64,000 nt of DNA from Candidatus Methylomirabilis sp. (GCF_028716865.1 NZ_JAQUOY010000007.1:24429-88428); one strand, 5' to 3'. Counted from the first letter of the stretch, positions 8,933 to 17,844 are shown. Notes: generated by a model not told the origin, from the letters alone. A program made the numbers and translations.

Positions 8933-9190
8933 ATGCCGGAGATGAAGGTAGGTTACGTCAACGAGTATTTCGCCAAAGTGGGAGTAGCCGGAATTGAGAT
9001 CACCGAAGGTTATTTGGTGGTGGGTGATACCATCCGCTTTAAGGGCCACACGACGGATTTTATCCAGCGGGTGGACTCGATCCAACTTGAACACCAGTCT
9101 CTCCAGCGAGCGGAACCGGGCCAGGTGATCGGGGTCAAGGTGCGCGAGCGCGTCCGCCTGCACGATCAGGTCTTCAAGGTCACAACGTAG
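8933..9190 (+). CDS. Translation elongation factor-like protein (EF-Tu domain 2 fold)
   Basis: An 85-residue protein: MPEMKVGYVNEYFAKVGVAG, then EGYLVVGDTIRFKGHTTDF, IQRVDSIQLEHQSLQRAEPG and QVIGVKVRERVRLHDQVFKV. The pattern of short beta strands ending in a VG(D/V)xV-like turn and a 'GQVIGVKV' strand is that of the beta-barrel domain 2 of translational GTPases. The GTPase and other domains are absent. Small free-standing proteins of this type are known in several phyla, but their function is not established. The ATG has a clean AAGGAGG Shine-Dalgarno six bases upstream. It is monocistronic with its own strong promoter. Confidence 0.7.
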   Translation: MPEMKVGYVNEYFAKVGVAGIEITEGYLVVGDTIRFKGHTTDFIQRVDSIQLEHQSLQRAEPGQVIGVKVRERVRLHDQVFKVTT

Positions 9191-9287
9191 AGAACGGTCG
9201 CCAGTCGGAAATATCCCGCACTGCCAAGCCGCACCAATACTGCCTTAACTTGTTATCCAGCGTTATGCTTCGGCGGCAAAAAAGGAA

Positions 9288-9330
9288 TTGACATTTTAAT
9301 TGAATCGCATAAGTATGTAAGCGCTTACTT
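9288..9330 (+). promoter_or_regulatory. Promoter and palindromic operator upstream of TetR/RND operon
   Basis: TTGACA at 9288-9293 is followed after 17 bases by a weak -10 AAGTAT (9311-9316). A perfect 12-bp palindrome GTAAGCGCTTAC (9317-9328) sits immediately downstream, covering the likely transcription start. This is a typical place for autorepression by the TetR protein encoded 90 bases downstream. That the TetR protein binds here is inferred. Confidence 0.6.
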
Positions 9331-9365
9331 GTGTCATGATGAGGGTCAGAAACGAAGCGATCGAA

Positions 9366-9405
9366 ATCCCCCCAACCCCATTTTGTAAAGGGGGCGAGGG
9401 GGATT
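9366..9405. repeat. Dispersed C-run/G-run palindrome
   Basis: Arms AATCCCCCCAACCCC and GGGGGCGAGGGGGATTT surround ATTTTGTAAA. It lies between the operator and the tetR start. A related copy follows the zinc-ribbon regulator at 14856-14898. The hairpin would form in the mRNA leader of the RND operon. Confidence 0.6.
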
Positions 9406-9418
9406 TAGAGGAGCCAGG

Positions 9419-10021
9419 ATGGGAGCGCGTCTGAGTGCTGAAGAACGCCGGGAGCAGATTGTCGAGGTGGCGGTGGAGCTGTTTTCTCGGAAAGGGTTCA
9501 GAGGGACCAGAACGCGCGAGATTGCTGAGACTGCCGGCATCAGCGAGGCGATGATCTACAGGCACTTTGCGACGAAGCGCGAGCTGTATTCCGCGATCAT
9601 CGAGGCGAAGTCGGTGACGGAGGAGTTGCTGGCGAGCGCAGCGGCAGCCGCCAAAAGGAAAGACGACGCCGGCGTCCTGCGGGCGCTAGGCCTGAAGATG
9701 ATCGAGCAGACGGAGGCCGACCCAAGCCTCATGCGACTCCTGCTGTTCAGTGCGCTCGAAGGGCATGAGCTCTCCGAGATCTTCTTTGAATCCCGGGTCA
9801 AAAGGCTGCACGAGTTTCTGAGCAGCTACATCCGAGGACGGATCAAGGAGGGACGGTTCCGCTCGATCGATGCGCTGGTTGTCGCCCGCGGGTTCATCGG
9901 GATGATCGTCCATTATTTACTGATCCATAAGCTGTTCGGCGTCAAACGCCCGCCTCGCTCCTCACCGGAAGAGGTTGTCGAGCAGTTCGTATCGATTTTT
10001 CTAAAGGGGATTGAGCAATGA
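9419..10021 (+). CDS. TetR/AcrR family transcriptional regulator
   Basis: A 200-residue TetR-family repressor. The N-terminal DNA-binding domain is clear: REQIVEVAVELFSRKGFRGTRTREIAETAGISEAMIYRHFATKRELY, with the helix-turn-helix at about residues 33-52. The remainder is the all-helical ligand-binding domain. It is the first gene of an operon with a membrane fusion protein and an RND pump; its stop overlaps the next start by four bases (ATGA). It probably represses the pump operon through the palindrome at 9317-9328 and is released by a pump substrate. The ligand is unknown. Confidence 0.9.
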   Translation: MGARLSAEERREQIVEVAVELFSRKGFRGTRTREIAETAGISEAMIYRHFATKRELYSAIIEAKSVTEELLASAAAAAKRKDDAGVLRALGLKMIEQTEADPSLMRLLLFSALEGHELSEIFFESRVKRLHEFLSSYIRGRIKEGRFRSIDALVVARGFIGMIVHYLLIHKLFGVKRPPRSSPEEVVEQFVSIFLKGIEQ

Positions 10022-11238
10022 GATACCACCTCCTGCCCAGAGGCATTGGGCTCTCGCTGCTTCTGCTGCTGCCCCTCTTGGGATGTTCGCGGGAGCAGGC
10101 TGCGAACAGCGCCCCTACGGCGAAGGAGCAGAGTATTGCGATCACGGTGGGCCCCGTCGAGGCTAGGGATGTGATGCGACGCGTAGAGGTTGTCGGTACC
10201 CTCGAAGCCGACGAAGAGGTGATGGTCTACGCCCAGGTGTCGGGGCCTGTGGACAAGATCTTGGTTGACCTGGGTGACCGTGTGAGGGCAGGGCAGCCGC
10301 TGCTTCAGATTAACCAGGCTGACTTTCAGTTGCAGGTTCAAAAGGCTGAGGCGATCCTCCAGCAAACACGGACACGACTGGGCGCGCTGGATGGCAGAGA
10401 TATACTATCCGACGACCAGCAGCCGGTCGTTCGCCAGGCCAAGGCCAACTATGATGACGCCGCCTTGTGGTACGAGCGGATGCAGAACCTGTACAAGGAA
10501 GGGGCCGTCTCACGCAACGACGTTGATACGGCGATGGCGAAGCGCGACGCCCTGAAGGCAGCGCTTGACAACGCGCTGGGTCAGGTACGGGCGCTTCGGG
10601 ACCAACTCAGGGAGCAACAGGCGGCGCTGGATCTCGCCCGTCGAAACCTCCAGTACACGGTGATCCGAGCGCCCATCGATGGCTCCATCAAAGAGCGGGA
10701 CGTGTCCGCCGGCCAGTACATCGCCGGCGGCAGCATGCAGAATACCAAGCTGCTGACCCTCGTCCGTGACGATCCCCTAAAGCTGAAGGCGTCGGTGCCG
10801 GAGCGATTCCAGGGACAGATCCGGCCTGGCCAGGAGGTGAAGGTTCAGGTTGAGGCCTATCCAGGCCGCGAATTCAGCGGGACGGCAAAGCGGGTCGGCC
10901 CGGCCGTCTTTACCGACACTCGGACATTTCCGATCGAGGCTAGAGTGCCCAACCGCGAGGGGCTGTTAAAGCCGGGCTCCTTCGCCAAGGCGCGGGTTGA
11001 GATCCGGCTTGACCGCGGCATTCCCTTTATCCCGGAGGAGGCCGTCTATTATTTCGTAGGGGTCACCAAGGCGTTCGTAGTCAAGGACGGTGTCGCCCAA
11101 GAGCGACAGATCACGGTCGGCGAGCGCCAGGACGGACTGGTTGAGATCGTTGAGGGACTTCAACCTGGGGAGCAGGTAGCTACCTCGCGCCTGAGTCAAC
11201 TGTCCGGCGGCGCAACGGTTCAGGTGGTCGCGAAATAA
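10018..11238 (+). CDS. RND efflux periplasmic adaptor (membrane fusion lipoprotein)
   Basis: A 406-residue HlyD/AcrA-type adaptor. It begins with a lipoprotein signal peptide (GLSLLLLLPLLGC, lipid-anchored Cys23). Lipoyl/barrel-sandwich halves follow (VYAQVSGPVDKILVDLGDRV and YTVIRAPIDGSIKERDVSAGQYI), separated by a long coiled-coil hairpin (about residues 105-205). A beta-barrel domain (ERFQGQIRPGQEVKVQVEAYPG) and a C-terminal membrane-proximal domain complete it. It links the inner membrane RND pump to an outer membrane channel, which is not encoded nearby. The start overlaps the tetR stop; the RND gene follows four bases after its own stop. Confidence 0.92.
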   Translation: MRYHLLPRGIGLSLLLLLPLLGCSREQAANSAPTAKEQSIAITVGPVEARDVMRRVEVVGTLEADEEVMVYAQVSGPVDKILVDLGDRVRAGQPLLQINQADFQLQVQKAEAILQQTRTRLGALDGRDILSDDQQPVVRQAKANYDDAALWYERMQNLYKEGAVSRNDVDTAMAKRDALKAALDNALGQVRALRDQLREQQAALDLARRNLQYTVIRAPIDGSIKERDVSAGQYIAGGSMQNTKLLTLVRDDPLKLKASVPERFQGQIRPGQEVKVQVEAYPGREFSGTAKRVGPAVFTDTRTFPIEARVPNREGLLKPGSFAKARVEIRLDRGIPFIPEEAVYYFVGVTKAFVVKDGVAQERQITVGERQDGLVEIVEGLQPGEQVATSRLSQLSGGATVQVVAK

Positions 11239-11242
11239 ACCC

Positions 11243-14200
11243 ATGTCCTTAATTGAAATCTGCGTCAAGCGGCCTGTCTTCGCCACGATGCTCATTATCT
11301 CCCTCGTGGTCATGGGACTGGCGTCCTTCCGGGAGCTAGGGCTCGATGTCTTTCCCAAGGTCGATATGCCCACCGTCACGATCACGACGAGGCTGGAAGG
11401 CGCGAGCCCGGAGGAGATCGAGAGCAACATCACGAAGCGGATCGAGGAAGCCGTCAACACGATCAACGGGATCGACGAACTGCGGTCGACCACCATCGAG
11501 GGGCAGTCCCAGGTCTTTGTGACGTTTGTCCTGGAGCGCAAGATCGACGAGGCGGCCAACGATGTCCGGGAGAAGGTGGCGGCGGTCGTCTCGGCGTTTC
11601 CCCAGGGGACCGAGGCCCCGGCGATCGAGAAGTTCGACCCCGACGCGGCTCCGATCATGGCGATTGTCGTCTCGGGCAAGCGCTCGGCCCGCGAGATTAC
11701 GGAACTCGCCGACAAGAAGATCAAGCGGCAGCTCGAAACCGTCAAGGACATCGGGGCAGTCACCCTTGTCGGCGACCGGAAGCGGGAGATCCAGCTTGTC
11801 GTGGATCCCCACCGCCTCGAGGCCTACAACCTCTCGATCCAACAGGTCAAAGCGGCTGTCCAGCGTCAGAACGTTGAGATCCCTGGAGGCAACATCACCT
11901 GGCAGACGCGGGAGCAGGGGCTTCGGACGTTGGGGCGGATCGAGCGGGCTGAGGATTGGGGCGACCTGATCGTGGCGGATTATAAGGGTGCCCCAGTCCG
12001 GATTCGAGACATCGGCGCCGCGCTGGACGGCGAAGAGGAGCCCCGCACCCTCTCCCGCCTTGACGGCAAGAACGCCGTCTCCCTCCTGGTCCAGAAGCAG
12101 TCCGGGACCAACACCGTGGCCGTCGTCGAGCGAGTCAAGGCGAAGCTTCAAGAGATCGCACAGACCGTGCCGCCGGATGTCAAGTTCCAGGTGGTGCGCG
12201 ACATGTCGCGATTCATCAAGCGCTCGATCGCAGAGGTGGAGGAGCACCTGATGCTGGGTGGGCTGCTGGCCAGCCTCATCGTGGCCTTCTTCATCGGGCG
12301 CCTCGTGCGACGGGAACAGGTCGTCCTGGGCGCACTGTTGGCGGGTCTCACCCTGGCGTTCTTCTATGGCGATCCGGAGCTGTTACTCACGGTCGTGGTC
12401 GGGTCGATTGTCGTTACCGTCATCCTCTTCCTTTCAACCGCTCGCCTTCGGCCCGCCTTCATCGCCGCGATCTCGATCCCGGCTTCGATCATCGCCACCT
12501 TCACCATCATGCGTATAGCCGGCTTTACCCTGAACAATCTCACGATGCTGGGTCTCTCCCTCTCCACCGGTATCGTCATTGACGACGCCATCATCGTACT
12601 CGAGAATATCTTCCGCCACATTGAGGAGGAACATCGTCCCCCGATGGAGGCGGCGGTGACCGGCGCCAAGGAGATTGTCCTGGCAGTCATGGCCACGACC
12701 CTCTCGCTGGTGGTCATCTTCCTCCCTGTCGCCTTCATGGGGGGGCTCGTGGGACGGTTCTGGAACAGCTTTGGCCTGACGGCGACCTTCGCCATCCTCG
12801 TCTCGTTGCTGGTAGCGTTCACCCTGACCCCGATGCTCTCCGCCCGGATGCTGAAGCCTGTGGTGAGCTCGGTCGAACCATCGGAGGAGTTCGGCGAAGG
12901 CCATGATGGACACCGAGCGCACGATCAAGGATCCAAGGCGACGCGCGTCTATGCCTTTCTGGAGCGCCACTACGATCGGCTCCTCGTCTGGTGCCTGAAC
13001 CACCGGGCTGTTGTCCTGCTGCTGGCCGTGTTCCTGTTGCTCTCAACCGTCCTCATCGGCAGGCTGATGAAACCGGATTTCGTTGTTGATGACGACATGA
13101 GCGAATTCGAGGTCATCGTCGAGACGCCGCCCGGCTCCTCACTCGACCGGAGCGACAGGATCCTTCAGCGGCTTGAGGCCGATCTGAAGACCATCCCTGA
13201 GGTGGAGCACCTGTTCACCAGCATCGGGGTGCAAGGGAAGGATCGGGCCAACATTACCGATGCCTCGATCTATGTGGGACTCACGCACCTGAGGCAGCGG
13301 ACACGCTCGCAGCAGGCGATCATGCAGGAGGTCCGACAGATGTTCAGGACCCATCCGGACCTGAGAATCAGCGTGCAGCAGATCGGGTTGATCTCGGGGG
13401 GCGGCTTCAAGCAGACCCCGTTCAACCTCGTGCTGCGTGGCCCTGACCTGCAGCAGCTCGATGGCTACGCCCAGGCCCTCATCAAACGCCTCACTGCCAT
13501 CCCCGGGTTCGTAGACGTAGACACCAGCCAGGCCCAGCGGCGACCCGAGGTCCAGGTCCAGATCGATCGGCAGAAGGCGTCCGATCTTGGGATCAGGGCG
13601 GAGGATGTCGCGCTCACGCTCCGGACGATGGTGGGTGGGGAGAAGGTCGGTTTCTACCGGGAGGGAGGGGAGCAGTACGACGTCCGCCTGCGACTCAAGG
13701 ACGACTACCGGAAAGATGCGTCCGTCATCTCGGCCCTGACGGTGCCGACCGTTACCGGCAGGCTGGTGAAGCTGAACAATATCGTAAGACTCAACCCGGG
13801 ACGGGCGCCGGCGCAGATCGACCGCTATGCCCAGGAGCGACAGATTACAGTCCAGGCGAACCTCCACCAGATGGCGCTGGGGGAGGCGACCGCCCAGGCC
13901 GATGCGGCCATCAAGGCGATAGCGATGTCTCCCGGCTACTCGACCGCGTACCTTGGCCGCGGCAAGTTGATGGCCGAGGCGTTCTACAACTTCGCGATTG
14001 CCTTTGTCCTCTCCATCGCGTTCATCTATATTGTCCTCGCGGCCCAGTTCGAGAGCTTCATCCACCCGATCACCATCATGGTCTCAATGTTCCTGTCGAT
14101 CCCCTTCGGTCTTGTGAGCCTCTTGGCTGCAGGTCAGACCCTGAATATCTATAGCGTCATGGGGTTATTCCTTCTCATGGGAGTCGTCAAGAAGAATGCG

Positions 14201-14545
14201 ATCCTCCAGGTGGACTTCACGAATGTGTTGCGCGGGAGAGGTAAGCCGCGCTACGAGGCGCAATTGGAGGCCGACCGCGCGAGGCTTCGGCCGATCCTCA
14301 TGACGACGCTCGCCATTATTGCCGGAATGCTGCCGGTTGCCTTAGGCAAGGGCGACGGTGCTGCCTCCCGAGCCTCACTTGCCACGGCCGTCGTCGGCGG
14401 GCAGACCCTCTGCCTCCTGATCACGCTGCTGGTGACCCCGGTCATCTACTCGTACTTCGACGATCTCCGCGGGCTCCGGATCGTCTCGTGGCTGTACGAG
14501 TTCCGACTTCGGACGTGGTTGCAGGACGGCAAAGAGAGGGTCTAG
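11243..14545 (+). CDS. RND efflux transporter (AcrB/hydrophobe-amphiphile efflux-like), with extra TM insertion
   Basis: A 1100-residue resistance-nodulation-division pump. It starts MSLIEICVKRPVFATMLIIS; the proton-relay helix 4 carries the Asp pair in GIVIDDAIIVLENI; and the second half ends in the usual KKNAILQVDF / RLRPILMTTLAIIAGMLPVALG helices. It exports small molecules using the proton gradient. An oddity is about 45 extra residues at ~350-396 (GRLVRREQVVLGALLAGLTL onward), with two hydrophobic stretches between the normal TM2 start and the LRPAFIAAISIPASI segment. A normal RND protein would have about 1040 residues. The gene is third in the tetR-MFP-RND operon. Confidence 0.92.
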   Translation: MSLIEICVKRPVFATMLIISLVVMGLASFRELGLDVFPKVDMPTVTITTRLEGASPEEIESNITKRIEEAVNTINGIDELRSTTIEGQSQVFVTFVLERKIDEAANDVREKVAAVVSAFPQGTEAPAIEKFDPDAAPIMAIVVSGKRSAREITELADKKIKRQLETVKDIGAVTLVGDRKREIQLVVDPHRLEAYNLSIQQVKAAVQRQNVEIPGGNITWQTREQGLRTLGRIERAEDWGDLIVADYKGAPVRIRDIGAALDGEEEPRTLSRLDGKNAVSLLVQKQSGTNTVAVVERVKAKLQEIAQTVPPDVKFQVVRDMSRFIKRSIAEVEEHLMLGGLLASLIVAFFIGRLVRREQVVLGALLAGLTLAFFYGDPELLLTVVVGSIVVTVILFLSTARLRPAFIAAISIPASIIATFTIMRIAGFTLNNLTMLGLSLSTGIVIDDAIIVLENIFRHIEEEHRPPMEAAVTGAKEIVLAVMATTLSLVVIFLPVAFMGGLVGRFWNSFGLTATFAILVSLLVAFTLTPMLSARMLKPVVSSVEPSEEFGEGHDGHRAHDQGSKATRVYAFLERHYDRLLVWCLNHRAVVLLLAVFLLLSTVLIGRLMKPDFVVDDDMSEFEVIVETPPGSSLDRSDRILQRLEADLKTIPEVEHLFTSIGVQGKDRANITDASIYVGLTHLRQRTRSQQAIMQEVRQMFRTHPDLRISVQQIGLISGGGFKQTPFNLVLRGPDLQQLDGYAQALIKRLTAIPGFVDVDTSQAQRRPEVQVQIDRQKASDLGIRAEDVALTLRTMVGGEKVGFYREGGEQYDVRLRLKDDYRKDASVISALTVPTVTGRLVKLNNIVRLNPGRAPAQIDRYAQERQITVQANLHQMALGEATAQADAAIKAIAMSPGYSTAYLGRGKLMAEAFYNFAIAFVLSIAFIYIVLAAQFESFIHPITIMVSMFLSIPFGLVSLLAAGQTLNIYSVMGLFLLMGVVKKNAILQVDFTNVLRGRGKPRYEAQLEADRARLRPILMTTLAIIAGMLPVALGKGDGAASRASLATAVVGGQTLCLLITLLVTPVIYSYFDDLRGLRIVSWLYEFRLRTWLQDGKERV

Positions 14546-14574
14546 GGTAAAAGAGTTGGGGATGAGGGGCGAAG

Positions 14575-14856
14575 ATGGAACTGACGCGGCGGCAGGAGAT
14601 CATGGCGATGCTACGGGATGGCGAATGGACGCTGGACGAGCTGGCCAGGAATTTCGTAGTGCCCAAGAAGGTGATCATCGATGACCTCGAGCATATCGCT
14701 CGCTCCGTCCCAAAGCCCTTTCGCCTGCAGATCCATCCACCGACCTGCGAGGGGTGCGGCTACCGCTTCAAGGGTCGGACAAAATTCAACGATCCGTCTC
14801 GCTGTCCAATGTGCAAAAACGAACACCTTCGTTCCCAACGATTCCGGATCGAATAA
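14575..14856 (+). CDS. Predicted transcriptional regulator with HTH and zinc ribbon (COG3357-like)
   Basis: A 93-residue protein. Residues 1-45 form a winged-helix-like segment (TRRQEIMAMLRDGEWTLDEL, then ARNFVVPKKVIIDDLEHIARS). Residues 58-85 form a zinc ribbon with two Cys pairs, CEGCGYRF and CPMCKNE. This arrangement matches the small ArsR-like HTH plus zinc-ribbon regulators grouped in COG3357. It lies 29 bases after the RND gene on the same strand and could be the last gene of that operon or independent. Its DNA target is unknown. Confidence 0.72.
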   Translation: MELTRRQEIMAMLRDGEWTLDELARNFVVPKKVIIDDLEHIARSVPKPFRLQIHPPTCEGCGYRFKGRTKFNDPSRCPMCKNEHLRSQRFRIE

Positions 14857-14898
14857 ATCCCCTCTCGCCCCCTTTTGTCAAAGGCGGGTTGAGGGGAT
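14856..14898. repeat. Dispersed C-run/G-run palindrome
   Basis: Arms ATCCCCTCTCGCCCCC and GGCGGGTTGAGGGGAT flank TTTTGTCAAA, directly after the stop of the zinc-ribbon regulator. It is the same family as 9366-9405. It might act as a transcription terminator in the opposite sense, but no clear T tract follows. Confidence 0.55.
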
Positions 14899-14923
14899 GT
14901 GGAGCGAGGTAGCGCAAAAAACT

Positions 14924-14951
14924 TTGATACTGCGGGGGAACTTCCTATAAT
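14924..14951 (+). promoter_or_regulatory. queF promoter
   Basis: TTGATA (14924-14929), 16 bases, TATAAT (14946-14951). The ATG of queF is only 14 bases beyond the -10 box, giving a predicted leader of about 7-8 nt. No Shine-Dalgarno and no preQ1 riboswitch fits in that space. Confidence 0.65.
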
Positions 14952-14965
14952 GGCGGATAATCGCT

Positions 14966-15331
14966 ATGCCGACACAGCCGTCGAAAGCACTTGAGGCGTT
15001 TCCTAATCCTGAGCCAGGGCGCGACTACGAGATCCAGATGACGTGTCCTGAGTTTACCTGCCTCTGCCCGAAGACCGGCCAGCCTGACTTTGCGACCCTC
15101 ACGCTCACCTATGTCCCGGACCGGTTGTGTATCGAGTTGAAATCGCTCAAACTCTATCTGTGGTCCTTCCGGAATGAGGGCCACTTCCACGAGGCGGTGA
15201 CAAACCGGATTCTGGACGACCTTGTCAAAGCCTGTCAACCCCGCTTCATGAAGCTGGTCGCTGACTTTTACGTTCGCGGCGGCATCCACACCATCATTAC
15301 CGTCACGCATCAAGTGAGCGACCGTCGCTGA
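14966..15331 (+). CDS. queF: NADPH-dependent 7-cyano-7-deazaguanine reductase (preQ1 synthase)
   Basis: A 121-residue unimodular QueF of the T-fold family, which reduces the nitrile preQ0 to preQ1 for queuosine in tRNA. Diagnostic features are the active-site Cys in [13 protein letters not shown] and the QueF motif [20 protein letters not shown], which binds substrate and NADPH. The length is normal for the short type. The start at 14966 directly follows a strong promoter with a very short leader. It is monocistronic; no other queuosine genes are visible. Confidence 0.93.
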   Translation: MPTQPSKALEAFPNPEPGRDYEIQMTCPEFTCLCPKTGQPDFATLTLTYVPDRLCIELKSLKLYLWSFRNEGHFHEAVTNRILDDLVKACQPRFMKLVADFYVRGGIHTIITVTHQVSDRR

Positions 15332-15401
15332 CCTTTGCAGTCGGCCATCGGTTGCGAGACCGTATCACTTCTGTCCCTTCCTTCGAAAATAGCAGTCAGT
15401 C

Positions 15402-15432
15402 GTAGGTCGGGTTAGCGTAGCGTAACCCGACA
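15402..15432. repeat. REP-like palindrome
   Basis: GTAGGTCGGGTTAGCG and TAGCGTAACCCGACAA form the same palindrome as the copies around the RAYT gene at 2055-2776, here as a solo element in the queF-TonB receptor intergenic region. Confidence 0.8.
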
Positions 15433-15559
15433 ACTCATTCGACTTGCCTCTCCCAAGGATTTCGCTCCCGCCCTTCATGCTCTACATCACCAACAACAGC
15501 GAAAGCGACATCAGAACCCGCGTCAGCGTTATTGATCGCATAAGAGCGTTAGAAAACAT

Positions 15560-15589
15560 TTGACATAACATGATTGAATATCCTATGGT
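15560..15589 (+). promoter_or_regulatory. Promoter of TonB receptor-YfiR-kinase operon
   Basis: TTGACA (15560-15565), 18 bases, TATGGT (15584-15589). The surrounding sequence, GA(T/C)CGCATAAGA upstream and ACATGATTGAATA in the spacer, is closely mirrored at 21176-21221 before the chemosensory operon. This suggests shared regulation of the two signalling operons. Confidence 0.55.
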
Positions 15590-15825
15590 TCTTTCCCCCT
15601 GGCTAATATTTATTGGTGGCTTCGAGAATAAAATGCCGGAGCCTTCAGCGGTCCATGTCAGGTAGGACATCTATTAAATCAGGTCCTGATAGACGGCGGT
15701 CCTTCAATCGAAGGATAGTGTCAGGTTATTGCGCTAACGCGGCGAGCTGGGGAGTGAGCATGACCGGGGACAACCGGATGCTGTGCGAGCGTGCCGGTCT
15801 CTGGACGTTCCTGAGGAGCGAGCTG

Positions 15826-17841
15826 ATGGCAAGAGTCGTCTGGACCCTTGTGCTGACGTGGGGCCTGATCGTCGTGTTGGATCACGCTTCCGCTCAGGCC
15901 CAGCAACCTCCACCTGACCTGACAGAGCTCTCGCTCGAACAGTTGATGAGCGTCGAGATCACGTCGGTTTCCAAGCGGGAGGAGCGCCTGTGGGAGAGCG
16001 CCGCGGCCGTCTCTGTCATTACCGGAGAAGATATCCGCCGCGCAGGGGTCAAGAGCATCCCGGAGGCGTTGCGCCTGGTGCCTGGCCTCCAGGTGGCCCA
16101 GTTCGGTTCAAACCGATGGGCCATCTCGGCTCGCGGTTTCAATGCTACTTTTTCGAATAAGCTTCTGGTCCTCATAGATGGGCGGACCGTTTACACACCG
16201 CTGTTCGCCGGGGTCTTCTGGGACGTACAGGACACCCTTCTTGAAGATGTCGATCGGATCGAGGTCATCCGCGGACCTGGCGGGACTCTCTGGGGCGCGA
16301 ATGCGGTCAACGGCGTGATCAACGTCATTACCAAACAGGCGAAGGCGACCCAGGGAAGCTACCTCGAGGTTGGCGGTGGGAGCGAGGAACGCGGGTTTGT
16401 GGGGACGCGCTACGGTGGGCGGGTAGGGGACGATCTCTTCTATCGGGGCTACTTCAAGTATGCGAATCACGACAACCTGGTGACCGCTACCGGCAAGGAG
16501 GCCGCCGATGACTGGAGGACATATCGGGGCGGCTTCCGGCTTGACTGGGCGCCTTCCACCCGCGATGCGCTGACGGTTCAGGGTGACCTGTATAAGGGCG
16601 ATTTCGGCCAGACGCTTGCAATCCCCTCCCTCACCCCCCCCTTCTCGGAAACCCCCACCAGCCGGGACGACTTTGCGGGGGGCAATCTCCTCACACGCTG
16701 GAAACATAAGACGGCTGATCGTACTGAGACCACCCTGCAGTTTTACTACGACCGGACCCATCGGAACGAGTTGCTGTTCCACGAGATGAGGGATACGGTC
16801 GATCTTGAGCTTCAGCACCGCTTCCCCATCGGGGCGCGCCACGATCTGATCTGGGGCGTGGGGACGCGCGTGACGATCGATAGCATCGACAACAGCGCCT
16901 CGCTGGTTTTCACGCCGACGCGTCGAACTGATCATCTGGTAAGCGGATTCGTCCAGGACCAGATCACCCTGATCCCGGAGCGACTGACACTCACCCTCGG
17001 GTCGAAGTTCGAGCAAAACTCCTACTCCGGCTTCGAGGCCCAGCCGAACGCCCGATTACTGTACGCTCCCAACGATTGGAATCGGGTGTGGGCGGCGATC
17101 TCGCGGGCGGTCAGGACACCCGCCCGATTCGAACGGGATGTCCAGACCAACGTCGCCGCGTTTCCCGGCCCCGGTGGACTGACGACGCTCGTCCAAACAT
17201 CGGGTAACTCCGACTTTGCCTCTGAGGAACTGCTCGCGTTTGAGCTGGGTTACCGGGTGCAGCCGGTCGAGTGGCTCTCGGTCGATCTGGCCGGCTTCTA
17301 CACGATCTACGACAACCTGAGGACGTCCGAACCTGGCGCTCCTACCCTTGCGACAGGCGTAAGCCCCCCCCACATCGTGCAACCCTTCATGCTCGATAAC
17401 CGGATGTCCGGCAATACGTATGGTGTCGAGATCGCCAGCACCTGGCAGCCTCTGAGCTTCTGGCGGCTGCACCTCAACTACTCCTATCTCATGATCGAAC
17501 TCCACCCGGATCCGACCAGTGTCGAGCCGATAGCCGATGAACGACGTTCGCCGCGCCATCAGGTACAGGCGCGCTCTCTCCTGGATCTCCCCTGGCATCT
17601 TCAGTTTGATGCGTCGGCCTTCTTTGTCGATCGACTGCCCGAGCTGGCCCCCTCTGTTCCAAGCTACCTGCGACTCGACCTCCGCCTTGGGTGGCGTCCG
17701 ACCAAGACGTTCGATCTGAGTCTGGTCGGCCAGAACCTCCTGGACAACCGACATCCGGAGTGGGGTGGCATCTTCGGTGTTCCTGTCAGACCTGTAGAGG
17801 TCCAGCGCAGCGGCTATGTGCAGGCCACCTGGCGGTTCTAA
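15826..17841 (+). CDS. TonB-dependent outer membrane receptor
   Basis: A 671-residue receptor. It has a Sec signal peptide (MARVVWTLVLTWGLIVVLDHASAQA), a plug domain (SAAAVSVITGEDIRRAGVKS to VDRIEVIRGPGGTLWGANAVNGVINVITK) and a C-terminal beta barrel ending in YVQATWRF with the terminal Phe. The TonB box is not obvious. The start at 15826 has GAGGAG eight bases upstream; in-frame starts at 15760 (also with GGGGAG) and 15613 are possible. It belongs to the receptor group found upstream of YfiR-like proteins and sensor kinases, so it may sense rather than simply import a ligand. The substrate is unknown. Confidence 0.88.
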   Translation: MARVVWTLVLTWGLIVVLDHASAQAQQPPPDLTELSLEQLMSVEITSVSKREERLWESAAAVSVITGEDIRRAGVKSIPEALRLVPGLQVAQFGSNRWAISARGFNATFSNKLLVLIDGRTVYTPLFAGVFWDVQDTLLEDVDRIEVIRGPGGTLWGANAVNGVINVITKQAKATQGSYLEVGGGSEERGFVGTRYGGRVGDDLFYRGYFKYANHDNLVTATGKEAADDWRTYRGGFRLDWAPSTRDALTVQGDLYKGDFGQTLAIPSLTPPFSETPTSRDDFAGGNLLTRWKHKTADRTETTLQFYYDRTHRNELLFHEMRDTVDLELQHRFPIGARHDLIWGVGTRVTIDSIDNSASLVFTPTRRTDHLVSGFVQDQITLIPERLTLTLGSKFEQNSYSGFEAQPNARLLYAPNDWNRVWAAISRAVRTPARFERDVQTNVAAFPGPGGLTTLVQTSGNSDFASEELLAFELGYRVQPVEWLSVDLAGFYTIYDNLRTSEPGAPTLATGVSPPHIVQPFMLDNRMSGNTYGVEIASTWQPLSFWRLHLNYSYLMIELHPDPTSVEPIADERRSPRHQVQARSLLDLPWHLQFDASAFFVDRLPELAPSVPSYLRLDLRLGWRPTKTFDLSLVGQNLLDNRHPEWGGIFGVPVRPVEVQRSGYVQATWRF

Positions 17842-17844
17842 CCT

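Larger units (their letters stand above)
15332..15825. other. Intergenic region before the TonB receptor operon
   Basis: About 490 bases with no supported gene. It contains a REP-like palindrome (15402-15432), a promoter (15560-15589) preceded by GATCGCATAAGA, and then a ~240-base leader. The leader has inverted repeats (for example AGGTAGGACATCT..AGGTCCTGATAGAC, and GTCCTTCAATCGAAGGA around 15700). Upstream in-frame start codons at 15613 and 15760 would lengthen the receptor, but the signal peptide begins at 15826. No cobalamin riboswitch motif was found. Confidence 0.5.

Noticed and set aside
8812..8997. Forward frame of 61 codons between glgP and the EF-Tu-like gene
   Set aside because: It overlaps the promoter and the start of the better supported gene at 8933, and its product resembles nothing. 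A shorter start at 8863 has a Shine-Dalgarno-like AAGGAG but still overlaps in another frame.
14899..14965. preQ1 riboswitch upstream of queF
   Set aside because: The gap between promoter and start codon leaves only about 8 transcribed bases, and no preQ1-type stem with an A-rich tail is present.
15590..15825. Cobalamin or c-di-GMP riboswitch in the TonB receptor leader
   Set aside because: No B12 box or GEMM core was found; only unrelated inverted repeats.
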